Positions 7,821-15,574 of a DNA stretch of 48,214 nucleotides are shown piece after piece. Source of the DNA: an uncultured Bacteroidales bacterium (GTDB lineage: Bacteria > Bacteroidota > Bacteroidia > Bacteroidales > Paludibacteraceae); contig ONPG01000016.1 in assembly GCA_900319645.1 (NCBI GenBank), positions 1 through 48,214 of the forward strand, written 5' to 3'. Position 1 is the first letter of the stretch, and every line of letters starts with the position of its first letter. A model generated the notes under the pieces. The model was given only the letters and a program-made list of their open reading frames with translations, was not told the DNA's origin and ran no database searches. Position numbers and translations under genes: made by a program.

Positions 7821-7844
7821 GGCGAAAAAGCAGCAAATAAAATC

Positions 7845-7888
7845 AAGTGACCAAGTAACTAAGTACCATGTACAAAGGAACAAAGGAT
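7845..7888. repeat. Word tract with AAGTAAC / AAGTACC / ACAAAGGA words
   Basis: A short degenerate series (AAGTGACC, AAGTAACT, AAGTACCA, then ACAAAGGA twice) directly after the protease gene and before the next promoter. Confidence 0.6.
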
Positions 7889-7964
7889 GGAAGTGTCAAT
7901 AGTGGCACTTCTTTCTTTATTTTGCCGGAAAATAATGAAAATATGTCAAAAAGTTCCAAAAACG

Positions 7965-7996
7965 CTTGCGTATATCAACAAAAAGTTGTACCTTTG
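7965..7996 (+). promoter_or_regulatory. Promoter of the 386-aa unknown gene
   Basis: CTTG (7965-7968), 20-nt spacer, TACCTTTG (7989-7996); the ATG at 8019 follows 22 nt later. Open frame upstream of this promoter is therefore not part of the gene. Confidence 0.75.
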
Positions 7997-8018
7997 CAGT
8001 ATAATATTTGCACCCGAA

Positions 8019-9179
8019 ATGTTAGAAGATTATATCATAGATGACCGATTGCGTTACGAAAACCACTATTTGAAAGTGGTTGGAACGGATGTGCAGATAG
8101 GCGGTGTGGCGGGAGCGGCGCTGCTATGTGCGTTAATCGTCGATACCGATGAGGGCGCACGTCGCGGCATCGCGATAGACAGCTACGCGGAGCGGATGGC
8201 GTGGATCAAACACTACGAGCGAGAAGTGAGACGCGATGAATGGGGCTTGTTGGACAAAGAGGTCCAGCTGCTCAACGAAGCTCATATCGAGTTGGTCGGA
8301 GCCGGCAACGGATGGGCAGAGGTATGCCCGAATGTGCGCTTGCTGGACTTGGCGTTACAGTTGGTGACGACTTATATGCACTACCTGACCATGGAAAACT
8401 TCAAATCCCATATATGGGAGTATTGCCCTTGGGAGGAACCTTTCGCGAATTGGTTGATGACTGCCGCTCAGGCAGAGACACGTCGCCAACTCTTCCTGCA
8501 CATGGACTGGACGGACCCCGAGATGGTGTACACCCTTTGCGAAAGTCTGCAACATGAGACGACCGAACTGACACTCTTCTTTGAAGGAGAAGACGCGGAG
8601 GATATCTATAAGCGTTACTTCACATGGCTCTGGAATACCTACCAGGCGCAGATCCGAGAGCTGCCCGGGGCACAACCTCGCGCTGCCAAACACCGGAATT
8701 ACCTCGTGGAGCAGGAAACGGACTGGGAGTATATCGCGGAGGAAATAAAAAACGAGGACGAAGCCCAACAACAACTTTGGGCACAGTGGATGATCAACTG
8801 GCAGAAGTATATCACCAAACGTCTCAAACCCGAGAAACCCGTGCTCTTCTGGGAGAAAGAAGTGAGTGAGGAAAGGCAAAAACAACTGACGCAGTTCCTG
8901 CGGATACAAGAGAAAGAGTGGGACTATTTCAAGTGCCTTTCCGAATATATATACGCCTTGCGGCTGTTGGGATACGTGCGTCGTGCCTGCTCGGTGAGAG
9001 ATATCACACGTTGGATGACGGACCAACTCGTCAAGGACTACACCACCAAGAACAACCGCGACCAGTTTGTCCGTGCCTGGAAGGAATTGGGACGTTATAC
9101 CGAGGGGGTAAGAGAGTGCGTAGAGCTGTTGTATAGCTATGGAATAGAACGTCTTAATAACAAAAATGAGCAAAAATAG
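8019..9179 (+). CDS. Unknown cytoplasmic protein, 386 aa
   Basis: Not recognised. No signal peptide; one short hydrophobic segment near residues 25-40 (GGVAGAALLCALIV) is too weak to be a sure membrane helix. The rest is strongly helical, acidic and rich in Trp, Glu and Gln (for example WEYCPWEEPFANWL and WAQWMINWQKYITKRL). The C-terminal 100 residues (LLGYVRRACSVRDITRWMTD) look like a helical bundle. The start is fixed by the promoter. Its last 14 bases overlap the start of a small AraC-like ORF in another frame, suggesting translational coupling or an old fusion scar. Confidence 0.65.
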   Translation: MLEDYIIDDRLRYENHYLKVVGTDVQIGGVAGAALLCALIVDTDEGARRGIAIDSYAERMAWIKHYEREVRRDEWGLLDKEVQLLNEAHIELVGAGNGWAEVCPNVRLLDLALQLVTTYMHYLTMENFKSHIWEYCPWEEPFANWLMTAAQAETRRQLFLHMDWTDPEMVYTLCESLQHETTELTLFFEGEDAEDIYKRYFTWLWNTYQAQIRELPGAQPRAAKHRNYLVEQETDWEYIAEEIKNEDEAQQQLWAQWMINWQKYITKRLKPEKPVLFWEKEVSEERQKQLTQFLRIQEKEWDYFKCLSEYIYALRLLGYVRRACSVRDITRWMTDQLVKDYTTKNNRDQFVRAWKELGRYTEGVRECVELLYSYGIERLNNKNEQK

Positions 9180-9342
9180 TAATTTCGATATCCCGATATC
9201 TCGATCTCTCGATCTCTTAACAGAAGTGGCGAGACGGTGTGGCTATGCCGATGCTTCTACTTTTACTTCCAAATTTAAGAAGCGCTTTTCCGTCCCGCCT
9301 TCTGAATTCCGCAAAAGGCTCAATTCTGTCCCTATATCTTAA
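9166..9342 (+). CDS. 58-aa AraC-type helix-turn-helix mini-ORF
   Basis: The ATG at 9166 overlaps the stop of the preceding gene. After about 16 residues encoded by a TCTCGATC word tract, the product reads LLTEVARRCGYADASTFTSK and then FKKRFSVPPSEFRKRL. This matches the second helix-turn-helix and closing motif of AraC/XylS regulators (family pattern I-A-x-x-x-G-F, S-x-F-x-x-x-F-K, G-x-x-P-x-x-Y/F-R). The sensor domain and the first HTH are missing (a full regulator is about 250-300 aa). Either a degraded AraC gene whose 3' end remains, or a tiny DNA-binding protein. It ends tail to tail with the next gene, overlapping by 4 nt. Confidence 0.6.
   Translation: MSKNSNFDIPISRSLDLLTEVARRCGYADASTFTSKFKKRFSVPPSEFRKRLNSVPIS
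9183..9217. repeat. Word tract CGATATC / CGATCTCT
   Basis: Four or five copies of CGATATCC, CGATATCT, CGATCTCT, CGATCTCT within the 5' part of the AraC-like mini-ORF. Confidence 0.75.
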
Positions 9343-9839
9343 AACTGCATAGCGACCGACATGCCGCCGTTGTTGTTCAGGCCGAAAACCCAGCGGAGAT
9401 CAGGACGGTGAGCCTTCTCGATGTTATAGAGATTGACCGACTTGTGCATGCGCGTGTAGCCCACACTCAAGCAGGTAATACCGGCAATCGTGAGGCCTGA
9501 ACCAATTGACGTGAGTGTCGTTCCGAAATCGTAGATGTAATGATTTGGATTCGATTTCCTGGTCTCGCTACGGAAATACAACGATAACAGCGAACTACCC
9601 ATCGAGTTGACTCCAAGACCGACACCGAAGCACCACCAACCGGCAACAGAGAGTTTATGGCCGTTGTTGAACAACTCATACGCCTCGGGGCAGGTGTTCT
9701 TCAGATAACCCTTGAACTCCTTCTTGTTCATAATGGTTCCGTCCATCATGTACTTGTCTCCCACACGATAAACAGGTGATTGTGCCATCGCTCCTAAGGC
9801 GATGAAACAGGTCAGTAAGATAGCTAAAATTTTCTTCAT
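9339..9839 (-). CDS. Small exported membrane-associated protein, 166 aa
   Basis: Signal peptide MKKILAILLTCFIALGAMAQ. The mature region carries a short strand-like part (YRVGDKYMMDGTIMNKKEF), then two Gly-rich hydrophobic segments (VAGWWCFGVGLGVNSMGSSL and IGSGLTIAGITCLSVGYT) typical of small Bacteroidota envelope proteins annotated only as hypothetical. The C-terminus (VFGLNNNGGMSVAMQF) ends in Phe. Membrane placement is uncertain. It is transcribed from the promoter at 9940-9971 through a leader that contains a 16-codon ORF. Confidence 0.7.
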   Translation of the reverse strand: MKKILAILLTCFIALGAMAQSPVYRVGDKYMMDGTIMNKKEFKGYLKNTCPEAYELFNNGHKLSVAGWWCFGVGLGVNSMGSSLLSLYFRSETRKSNPNHYIYDFGTTLTSIGSGLTIAGITCLSVGYTRMHKSVNLYNIEKAHRPDLRWVFGLNNNGGMSVAMQF

Positions 9840-9865
9840 AATATGATTAGTTTGATGTTAGTAAC

Positions 9866-9916
9866 TCAGTTCGGGGTGGAACTACCACTCCTCATGGTGG
9901 AACTTCTGCGCCTCAT
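9866..9916 (-). CDS. Candidate 16-aa leader peptide made of a 21-bp duplication
   Basis: In the leader of the 166-aa gene, two tandem 21-bp copies (9896-9916 and 9875-9895), each ATGAGG-N6-AGTTCCACC, read in frame as MRRRSST and MRSGSST, then P-N-stop. Arg codons AGG, CGC, AGA lie at the start. It could be an attenuator peptide or simply a duplicated leader. Confidence 0.4.
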   Translation of the reverse strand: MRRRSSTMRSGSSTPN

Positions 9917-9939
9917 AGCATCGAATTGCATTTCGGGCA

Positions 9940-9971
9940 CAAAGTTACAACAATTATTTCATATATGCAAA
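9940..9971 (-). promoter_or_regulatory. Promoter of the 166-aa gene
   Basis: Minus strand TTTG (9968-9971), 20-nt spacer, TAACTTTG (9940-9947). Confidence 0.75.
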
Positions 9972-10051
9972 TTTTTGTACGTTTTTTAGGGAAAGGGGGA
10001 TTCGAAAAACGCAAAGCGTTAATCGTTCGAGCGAAGCGCGATAAGAACCCT

Positions 10052-10075
10052 CCGACCGGGGATTGAGAAGGCTCC
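10052..10075. other. GC-rich hairpin
   Basis: GAGAAGG-N6-GCCTTCTC lies between the tRNA-Ser terminator and the divergent promoter. It may help to end transcription; the remainder of the gap (9972-10092) shows no gene. Confidence 0.4.
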
Positions 10076-10092
10076 CTGCCTTCTCAAAAAGA

Positions 10093-10122
10093 AATAGAGA
10101 CACCCCGTTGGATGTCTCTATT
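10093..10122 (-). terminator. Terminator of tRNA-Ser
   Basis: Perfect 10-bp stem AATAGAGACA / TGTCTCTATT with a 10-nt loop, just after the tRNA 3' end. On the minus strand it is followed by TCTTTTT; on the plus strand by CTTTTTTTT, so it can work both ways. Confidence 0.75.
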
Positions 10123-10132
10123 CTTTTTTTTG

Positions 10133-10219
10133 CGGAGAAAGGGGGATTCGAACCCCCGGTACCCTTACGAGTACGACAGTTTAGCAAACTGTTGGTTTCA
10201 GCCACTCACCCATCTCTCC
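10133..10219 (-). tRNA. tRNA-Ser (anticodon GCU)
   Basis: An 87-nt gene with acceptor arm GGAGAGA/TTTCTCC, discriminator G, anticodon stem-loop CAGTTTGCTAAACTG (anticodon GCT), a long variable arm (GTACTCGTAAGGGTAC region) typical of serine tRNA, and T-arm GGGGGTTCGAATCCCCC. CCA is not encoded. Confidence 0.95.
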
Positions 10220-10280
10220 TTCGCGTTGCCGCGACCAATGCGTTAGCATCTGAAATTGCTTTGTTTTTCAAAAGCGGGTG

Positions 10281-10312
10281 CAAAGGTACTACATTTTTCT
10301 GACATACGCAAA
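10281..10312 (-). promoter_or_regulatory. Promoter of tRNA-Ser
   Basis: Minus strand TTTG (10309-10312), 20-nt spacer, TACCTTTG (10281-10288). The leader that follows (CACCCGCTTTTGAAAAACAA) closely resembles the leader of tRNA-Val at about 20.76 kb. Confidence 0.8.
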
Positions 10313-10381
10313 TATTTTGGCAAAAAAATGCAAAAAAAGTATAAATTACCCCCAATAGAGGTGTATTGTGTGCCGAAAAAG

Positions 10382-10590
10382 AAAAAAAAGAAGGTTGCCC
10401 TTCTTTGACTTTTCTAATCACGTGCGTGATTACAAAAGATAAAAAAAGAAGGTTGTCCTTCTTTGACTTTTCTCGTCAAACAAGTTGCCGACAAAAGAAA
10501 AAAAAGAAGGTTGTCCTTCTTTGACTTTTCTAATCACGTGCGTGATTACAAAAGATAAAAAAAAGAAGGTTGTCTCCCGACAACCCAATC
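10382..10590 (-). repeat. Tandem array of 58-bp structured units (3 full copies plus a variant fourth stem)
   Basis: Each unit has a stem AAGAAGG/CCTTCTT (starts at 10388, 10446, 10504; the last at 10563 is changed) followed by TTTGACTTTTCT, an inner palindrome and ACAAAAGA. Copies 1 and 3 carry the palindrome TAATCACGTGCGTGATTA; copy 2 carries a different sequence there. On the minus strand each unit ends with a 7-bp stem and a T-run, so this is also a series of intrinsic terminators. Confidence 0.85.
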
Positions 10591-10628
10591 TTTTCATTTA
10601 ACCTTAAATCTAATACCATGAAAAACAC
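10563..10628 (-). ncRNA. Candidate small RNA of about 60-70 nt
   Basis: A promoter at 10633-10664 fires into DNA without a gene. About 60 nt later the minus strand has a stem GGTTGTC-GGGA-GACAACC followed by TTCTTTTTTTT, a strong intrinsic terminator. The intervening RNA contains CATGGTATTAGATTTAAGG. A short ORF runs into the terminator and is unlikely to be translated as such. Family not identified with certainty. Confidence 0.4.
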
Positions 10629-10632
10629 GGTG

Positions 10633-10664
10633 CAAAATTACTACATTTTTGCAATATGACCAAA
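10633..10664 (-). promoter_or_regulatory. Orphan minus-strand promoter in front of the candidate small RNA
   Basis: TTTG (10661-10664), 20-nt spacer, TAATTTTG (10633-10640). It is nearly the same sequence as the tRNA-Val promoter at 20775-20806, which suggests a strong promoter for a stable RNA. Confidence 0.65.
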
Positions 10665-10740
10665 TATTTGTCAAAAAAAATGCTGAAAATCAAAAAAGTG
10701 TAAACTGAATGTAGCAAAATTATGTCTATTTGTCATTAAA

Positions 10741-10772
10741 TTTGCACATGTGCGCAAAAATTAGTAACTTTG
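10741..10772 (+). promoter_or_regulatory. Promoter of the small OMP gene
   Basis: TTTG (10741-10744), 20-nt spacer, TAACTTTG (10765-10772); start codon 50 nt downstream. Confidence 0.8.
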
Positions 10773-10822
10773 CATCGTATTTTGAAATACACTAAGTTTC
10801 ACATTAAAAAAATTATATCAAA

Positions 10823-11314
10823 ATGAAAAAGATTTATTCATTTTTGCTCGTTGTTGCAATGAGCACAAGCGTTATGGCTCAACACGAAATCGGAGGTATC
10901 TTCGGTGGTATGAACGGTGTGAGCTACAAGTATTGGTTTACTGAGAGCTTTGCTCTACAGGGAGATCTCGCAGTTGGTCTGACTCGTGCTGCTGGTGATT
11001 TCCCCTCGTTTGGACTCTATGATTTTACAATCAACCCGAACGCCTTGTACCACTGGCAGCTGCCTGAGAACTTCAATATCTATGCCGGTGGTGGTGCCAG
11101 CTTGGGTTTGATGGGGGCGATTAATGGATACGGGACTGTTGATGGAAAATTCGGTTTAAATGCGGCAGTAGGTGCTACTTACGACCTTCAGGAAGTCCCA
11201 TTGGTATTCGCGTTAGATTTTCGTCCGGGCTACGGTTTGGGCTTTAACGCAAACCCCGGTCAACTGAATTATTTCGATTGGAAACTGGCTTTTGCTGTGC
11301 GCTATCGCCTCTAA
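10823..11314 (+). CDS. Small outer-membrane beta-barrel protein, 163 aa
   Basis: Signal peptide MKKIYSFLLVVAMSTSVMAQ. The mature 143 residues alternate strands and turns (YKYWFTESFALQGDLAVGLT, FNIYAGGGASLGLMGAIN, GLNAAVGATYDL, VFALDFRPGYGLGFN) and end in WKLAFAVRYRL, the pattern of a small 8-stranded barrel of the OmpW/PorT-like type. Exact family and cargo unknown. A single-gene transcript with its own promoter, ending tail to tail with the stress-protein gene (4-nt overlap). Confidence 0.75.
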   Translation: MKKIYSFLLVVAMSTSVMAQHEIGGIFGGMNGVSYKYWFTESFALQGDLAVGLTRAAGDFPSFGLYDFTINPNALYHWQLPENFNIYAGGGASLGLMGAINGYGTVDGKFGLNAAVGATYDLQEVPLVFALDFRPGYGLGFNANPGQLNYFDWKLAFAVRYRL

Positions 11315-11871
11315 TCGCAGAGCGAGAACAAGTCCTCACGCGGATTGACCAGCATCACGGGAACAGGAGCTCTGCGGATAGCGTGTAACTCCGGCGGACC
11401 GAACAAGATGTCGTCCAACCCGTAATCACGGCTGGCTGTGAGAATCAGCAAATCGTATTGAAAATCGCGTTGCCGTTCGCCGGCTTCGCGTACCAGGGAG
11501 AAACTATCCTTGCGTGCCTTGATGATTTCGTAACTGATCTCTTCACCGGTGCGCGAGGATATATTTTTGATATGTGTTACAATGCGGTTGACGTTCTGCT
11601 GTGCGTGTGAACCGTAGTCGTTGGCTTGCAGCAGGATGATGTGCGCACCCGATTTGCGTGCCAGATAAGTGGAGATCTCCGCCTTGTAGGTCTCCTCCTC
11701 GAGCATCGACACAGGCACTAATATCCTGCGCAAGGGTGGGGTGGTCATCGTTGAGGTGACAAACACATACGGACGCCTCTCCTCACGGCATTCATTCAGC
11801 TGCTGGCGGATAGCCCGGCGGTCGTTGGGGCATTGGATGAGCCTTATATCTTCGTTGTTGTCCCAGATCAT
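11311..11871 (-). CDS. Universal stress protein-like, 186 aa
   Basis: The USP-like fold is visible in its second half: RRILVPVSMLEEETYKAEI (strand 1), GAHIILLQANDYG (strand 2), EISYEIIKARK, then YDLLILTASRDYGLDDILFG and APVPVMLVN. The classic nucleotide-binding G-x2-G-x9-G-S/T is not clearly present; the corresponding part reads TASRDYGLDDILFGPPELHA, so ATP binding is doubtful. It overlaps the end of mltG by 4 nt (ATGA), so it is translationally coupled and last in the mutS-mltG-usp run. Confidence 0.6.
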   Translation of the reverse strand: MIWDNNEDIRLIQCPNDRRAIRQQLNECREERRPYVFVTSTMTTPPLRRILVPVSMLEEETYKAEISTYLARKSGAHIILLQANDYGSHAQQNVNRIVTHIKNISSRTGEEISYEIIKARKDSFSLVREAGERQRDFQYDLLILTASRDYGLDDILFGPPELHAIRRAPVPVMLVNPREDLFSLCD

Positions 11872-12920
11872 TTGATGTGCATTTGGTTCATCGTCTTATG
11901 GTAGCTCCTGGCAGCGGAAGCATGCGTTCCGTAGGACGAGGAGAAGATGTGTGTGCCATCCAGCTTGGGGCTGGCGCACATGTATAGGTAGTTGGTTTTG
12001 GGTGCATCCAGCACATAATCCATTGTGCGTGGCAGCGGGCAGCGGATAGGTCCCGGAGGCAGTCCTTTGTTCTTATAGGTGTTGTATGGCGAATCCACAT
12101 TGAGGTGGCGGTTCAGGATACGTTTCAGTTTGAAATCGCCCAATGCGTATTTGATGGTCGGACAAGCCTGTAGCGGCATGCCTATCCGCAGGCGGTTCAT
12201 ATAAAGGCTGGCGATAGTGGGCATATCCTTGGTGACATAGGTCTCGCCTTCTACAATAGAGGCGATGATGGCGATGTCTATCGGCGTCAGGTTACGCTCT
12301 TCCGCTTTTCGGCGGCGCTCTTCGTTCCAGAAGGTGTTGTATTCGCGCTCCATCCGTTTGAAGAGTGCATCAGGGCTGATCGTCCAATAGACCTCGTAGG
12401 TGTTGGGAATAAAAAGACACCGGCTGGTCTCTTTGTTCATGCCGAAATTCGCCATATACTTGTCGTCCTCAAGCATGCTCAGAATAGTTGCGCTGTCCAT
12501 CAGCAACTGGGCGCCTATTCTTCCCGCGAGTTCTTCGCGGGTACGTACCGAATTGGTCCATTTGAGTTTCACGGGAGTCTGCTCGCCGAGCTTCAGGCGG
12601 TTGATAAACTCCTTGTCACCCATTTGAGCCGGAAAAACATAGTGTCCGGGTTCGGGATGGACGATGGCTATGAGTTTCATGTGCATCTTCAAATCCGCTT
12701 CGCCGCTGATCGCATACTCCTGCCGGATAAGACGCAGGGTGGAGTCCATCGTCATGCCCGGATAGATGTTGAAAGCGTGCTCCTTGCCGTCGTATGAATT
12801 CAGGTTGCTCACGTGCAAACGGTAGTATTGCTCCACTCCAAAAGCGAACACAGCCATAAAAACGGCTGCGACGATGCCGATCAGGATGTATAGGGTTCTT
12901 GGTTTGATGTTTAGTTTCAT
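11868..12920 (-). CDS. mltG: Endolytic murein transglycosylase MltG
   Basis: A 350-aa inner-membrane enzyme that cuts nascent glycan strands and so limits their length. There is a single N-terminal membrane helix (about 9-29, LYILIGIVAAVFMAVFAFGV), a LysM-like part (FNIYPGMTMDSTLRLI), and the YceG catalytic domain with Glu224 in IIASIVEGET, followed by ACPTIKYALGD, YNTYKNKGLPPGPI and NYLYMCASPKLDGTHIFS. Length is normal. Its start overlaps the stop of mutS by one base (TAATG), pointing to coupled translation. Confidence 0.95.
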   Translation of the reverse strand: MKLNIKPRTLYILIGIVAAVFMAVFAFGVEQYYRLHVSNLNSYDGKEHAFNIYPGMTMDSTLRLIRQEYAISGEADLKMHMKLIAIVHPEPGHYVFPAQMGDKEFINRLKLGEQTPVKLKWTNSVRTREELAGRIGAQLLMDSATILSMLEDDKYMANFGMNKETSRCLFIPNTYEVYWTISPDALFKRMEREYNTFWNEERRRKAEERNLTPIDIAIIASIVEGETYVTKDMPTIASLYMNRLRIGMPLQACPTIKYALGDFKLKRILNRHLNVDSPYNTYKNKGLPPGPIRCPLPRTMDYVLDAPKTNYLYMCASPKLDGTHIFSSSYGTHASAARSYHKTMNQMHIK

Positions 12921-15535
12921 TATTTGCTTCCTACTAATCGTTTGATTTCTGATAATTTATTGAGTGCCTCGAGAGGGGTCAGGTTGTTGATGTCGAGACT
13001 TTGAACCTCGTCGCGTATCTGTTCCAATACCGGGTCGTCCAGCTGGAAGAAACTGAGTTGCATCCCCTCACGGCTCTCTCCAATATGTTCTACGGGTTTG
13101 GCTATGTCGCCGTTCTTGGCGGCACGCTCCAGATCGGCAAGGATCTGGTTGGCGCGTTCTACTATCGAGGCAGGCATGCCTGCCAGTTTGGCTACGTGAA
13201 TACCGAAACTGTGCTCCGACCCGCCCCGTACGAGTTTCCGGAGGAAGATGACCTTGCCGTTCGCCTCACGGACCGATACGTTGTAGTTGCGGATACGGTC
13301 GAAAGTCTTTTCCATCTCGTTCAGTTCGTGATAGTGCGTGGCGAAAAGGGTCTTGGCGTGACCGCGGTTTTCGTGGATATATTCCACAATCGCCCAGGCT
13401 ATCGAAATACCGTCGTACGTGCTGGTGCCTCGTCCCAGCTCGTCAAAGAGTACCAGACTGCGTTCGCTCAGGTTGTTCAGAATAGAAGCCGCTTCGTTCA
13501 TTTCTACCATAAAGGTCGATTCGCCCATCGAGATGTTGTCGCTGGCGCCCACGCGTGTGAATATCTTGTCCACCACGCCTATGCTGGCGCTCTCGGCTGG
13601 TACGAACGAACCTATTTGTGCCATCAGTACGATGAGTGCTGTCTGGCGGAGCAGGGCGGATTTACCGGCCATGTTCGGACCTGTGATGATGACAATCTGC
13701 TGGCTGTTGTTGTCCAGCAGCACATCGTTGGCTATATACTGTTCGCCGATTGGCAGTTGTTGCTCTATCACGGGGTGACGTCCCTGGCGGATATCGATGA
13801 CGAGACTGTCGTTCACGTCAGGACAGATGTAGCGGTTCTCAGTGGCGACGGTGGCAAAACCTAACAGGCAATCCAGCTGGGCAAGCACATTAGCATCCAG
13901 TTGCATCTGGGGTACCCACTCCGTGAGGGCGAGCATCAGTTCCTGATACAATCGGTTCTCGATGATCTGTATTTTCTCCTCGGCAGTGGTGATTTTCTCC
14001 TCGTATGATTTGAGTTCTTCGGTTATATAACGCTCCGCATTGACCAAAGTCTGTTTTCGGATCCACTCTGCCGGCACTTGGCTCTTATAGGTGTTGCGTA
14101 CCTCCAGATAGTAGCCGAAGACGTTGTTATAGCCAATCTTCAGGCTCGAGATACCTGTTCGCTCTATCTCGCGTTGCTGGATCTGCAGCAGGAAGTCTTT
14201 CCCGTCCGATTGTATAGCGCGTAACTCATCCAACTCCGTGTCCACGCCTCGTGCGATGATGTTCGGCCTGCCTTGGGCTAATGGCGGGTCGGGCACTATC
14301 TCCCGTTCGATACGCATTCGCATCTCCGAACACGCATCCAGTTCGCTGCCTAACACGCTCAGATAGGCATTCTCCTTTGCCTCATCGCACACCTGTTTGA
14401 CAGGCACTATCGCCCGTAACGCACGTCCTAATTGTACCATCTCACGCGGACCGATGCGACCCGTGGAAATCTTGCTGACGATGCGTTCCATGTCGCCCAC
14501 TTGCTGCAAGGCTTGTTGCAGCGTCTCGCGTGCCTCCGGGTGGCGGAACAGATGTTCCACTACCGTCTGGCGGTTGCGTATCGGACGTACGTCTTTGAGC
14601 GGAAAGGCCAACCAACGGTGGAGCATGCGACCGCCCATCGGTGTGATGGTTTTGTCGATGATGTCGTATAGGGTTTTGCTCTCTTCGGTATTGCCACCGG
14701 TGAGCTCCAGATTGCGCACGGTGAAACGGTCAAGCCACACGTATTTCTCTTCCTCAATACGGCTCAAGTGCTGTATATGCCCGGTCTGCAGGTGTTGGGT
14801 CATGTCCAGGTACATCAGAATACCTCCTGCCGCTGTCACACCTGCCGGCATATTGTCCAAACCGAATCCTTTGAGCGAACTCACGCCCCATAGTTTCTGC
14901 AACCGCTCGCGGGCGGTGGATTCTACCAGCATCCAGTCCTCCAACTCAAACGTGAAATAGCGGTTGCCGAACAGGTTCTCCACCTCGTTCTTGCGTCCGC
15001 GGAGAAACAGCACTTCTTTCGGCGCAAAATTAGTCAGCAGTTTGTCGATGTAGCTGCTGTCGCCTTGACCCGCCAGGAACTCGCCCGTGCTGATATCTAA
15101 AAAAGCGACACCTATATAGTGTTTCTCGAAATGGAGACACGAAACCCAGTTGTTCTCTTTCTGGGTGAGGGTGGTGTCCGAATAGCTTACACCGGGTGTC
15201 ACCAGTTCCGTTACGCCGCGTTTGACCAACTTCTTCGCCAGTTTGGGGTCCTCCAGCTGGTCGCAGATAGCCACACGCAGACCTGCGCGTACCAGTTTGG
15301 GAAGATAGGTGTCCAACGCGTGGAACGGGAAGCCCGCCATCTCCAGCGATTGCGCAGTTGAGCTGCCTCCGTTGGAGCGGTGGGTCAGCGTGATATTCAG
15401 TATTTTGGACGCCTTGACTGCATCTTCCGCATAAGTCTCATAGAAATCGCCGCAACGAAACAGCAGCATCGCATCCGGATACTGTGTCTTGATCTCGCGG
15501 AACTGCTTCATCATCGGTGTTAATTCTTCTGCCAT
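12920..15535 (-). CDS. mutS: DNA mismatch repair protein MutS
   Basis: An 871-aa mismatch-recognition ATPase. The mismatch-binding Phe-x-Glu is seen as GDFYE (Phe31, Glu33), preceded by DAMLLFR. Clamp and lever domains fill the middle. The ATPase has Walker [14 protein letters not shown], Walker [17 protein letters not shown] and FATHYHEL. The C-terminus ([17 protein letters not shown]) carries the usual dimerisation helix. I chose the ATG at 15535 ([12 protein letters not shown]) rather than one three codons upstream that lies in repeat DNA. It follows the TonB receptor gene over a short gap filled with CAATT words; mltG and usp follow with overlaps. Confidence 0.97.
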   Translation of the reverse strand: MAEELTPMMKQFREIKTQYPDAMLLFRCGDFYETYAEDAVKASKILNITLTHRSNGGSSTAQSLEMAGFPFHALDTYLPKLVRAGLRVAICDQLEDPKLAKKLVKRGVTELVTPGVSYSDTTLTQKENNWVSCLHFEKHYIGVAFLDISTGEFLAGQGDSSYIDKLLTNFAPKEVLFLRGRKNEVENLFGNRYFTFELEDWMLVESTARERLQKLWGVSSLKGFGLDNMPAGVTAAGGILMYLDMTQHLQTGHIQHLSRIEEEKYVWLDRFTVRNLELTGGNTEESKTLYDIIDKTITPMGGRMLHRWLAFPLKDVRPIRNRQTVVEHLFRHPEARETLQQALQQVGDMERIVSKISTGRIGPREMVQLGRALRAIVPVKQVCDEAKENAYLSVLGSELDACSEMRMRIEREIVPDPPLAQGRPNIIARGVDTELDELRAIQSDGKDFLLQIQQREIERTGISSLKIGYNNVFGYYLEVRNTYKSQVPAEWIRKQTLVNAERYITEELKSYEEKITTAEEKIQIIENRLYQELMLALTEWVPQMQLDANVLAQLDCLLGFATVATENRYICPDVNDSLVIDIRQGRHPVIEQQLPIGEQYIANDVLLDNNSQQIVIITGPNMAGKSALLRQTALIVLMAQIGSFVPAESASIGVVDKIFTRVGASDNISMGESTFMVEMNEAASILNNLSERSLVLFDELGRGTSTYDGISIAWAIVEYIHENRGHAKTLFATHYHELNEMEKTFDRIRNYNVSVREANGKVIFLRKLVRGGSEHSFGIHVAKLAGMPASIVERANQILADLERAAKNGDIAKPVEHIGESREGMQLSFFQLDDPVLEQIRDEVQSLDINNLTPLEALNKLSEIKRLVGSK

Positions 15536-15574
15536 AATTATCAATTATCAATTGTCAATTCTCAATTATCAATT
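15536..15574. repeat. Word tract CAATTATC / CAATTGTC / CAATTCTC
   Basis: Four or five tandem 8-10 bp words built on TCAATT fill the gap between the TonB receptor gene and mutS. The same word family occurs at 18141-18192 and 40443-40531. Confidence 0.9.

Noticed and set aside
10382-10590. CRISPR array
   Set aside because: The repeated part is longer than the variable part, the inner part is the same in copies 1 and 3, units are palindromic, and no cas genes are nearby.
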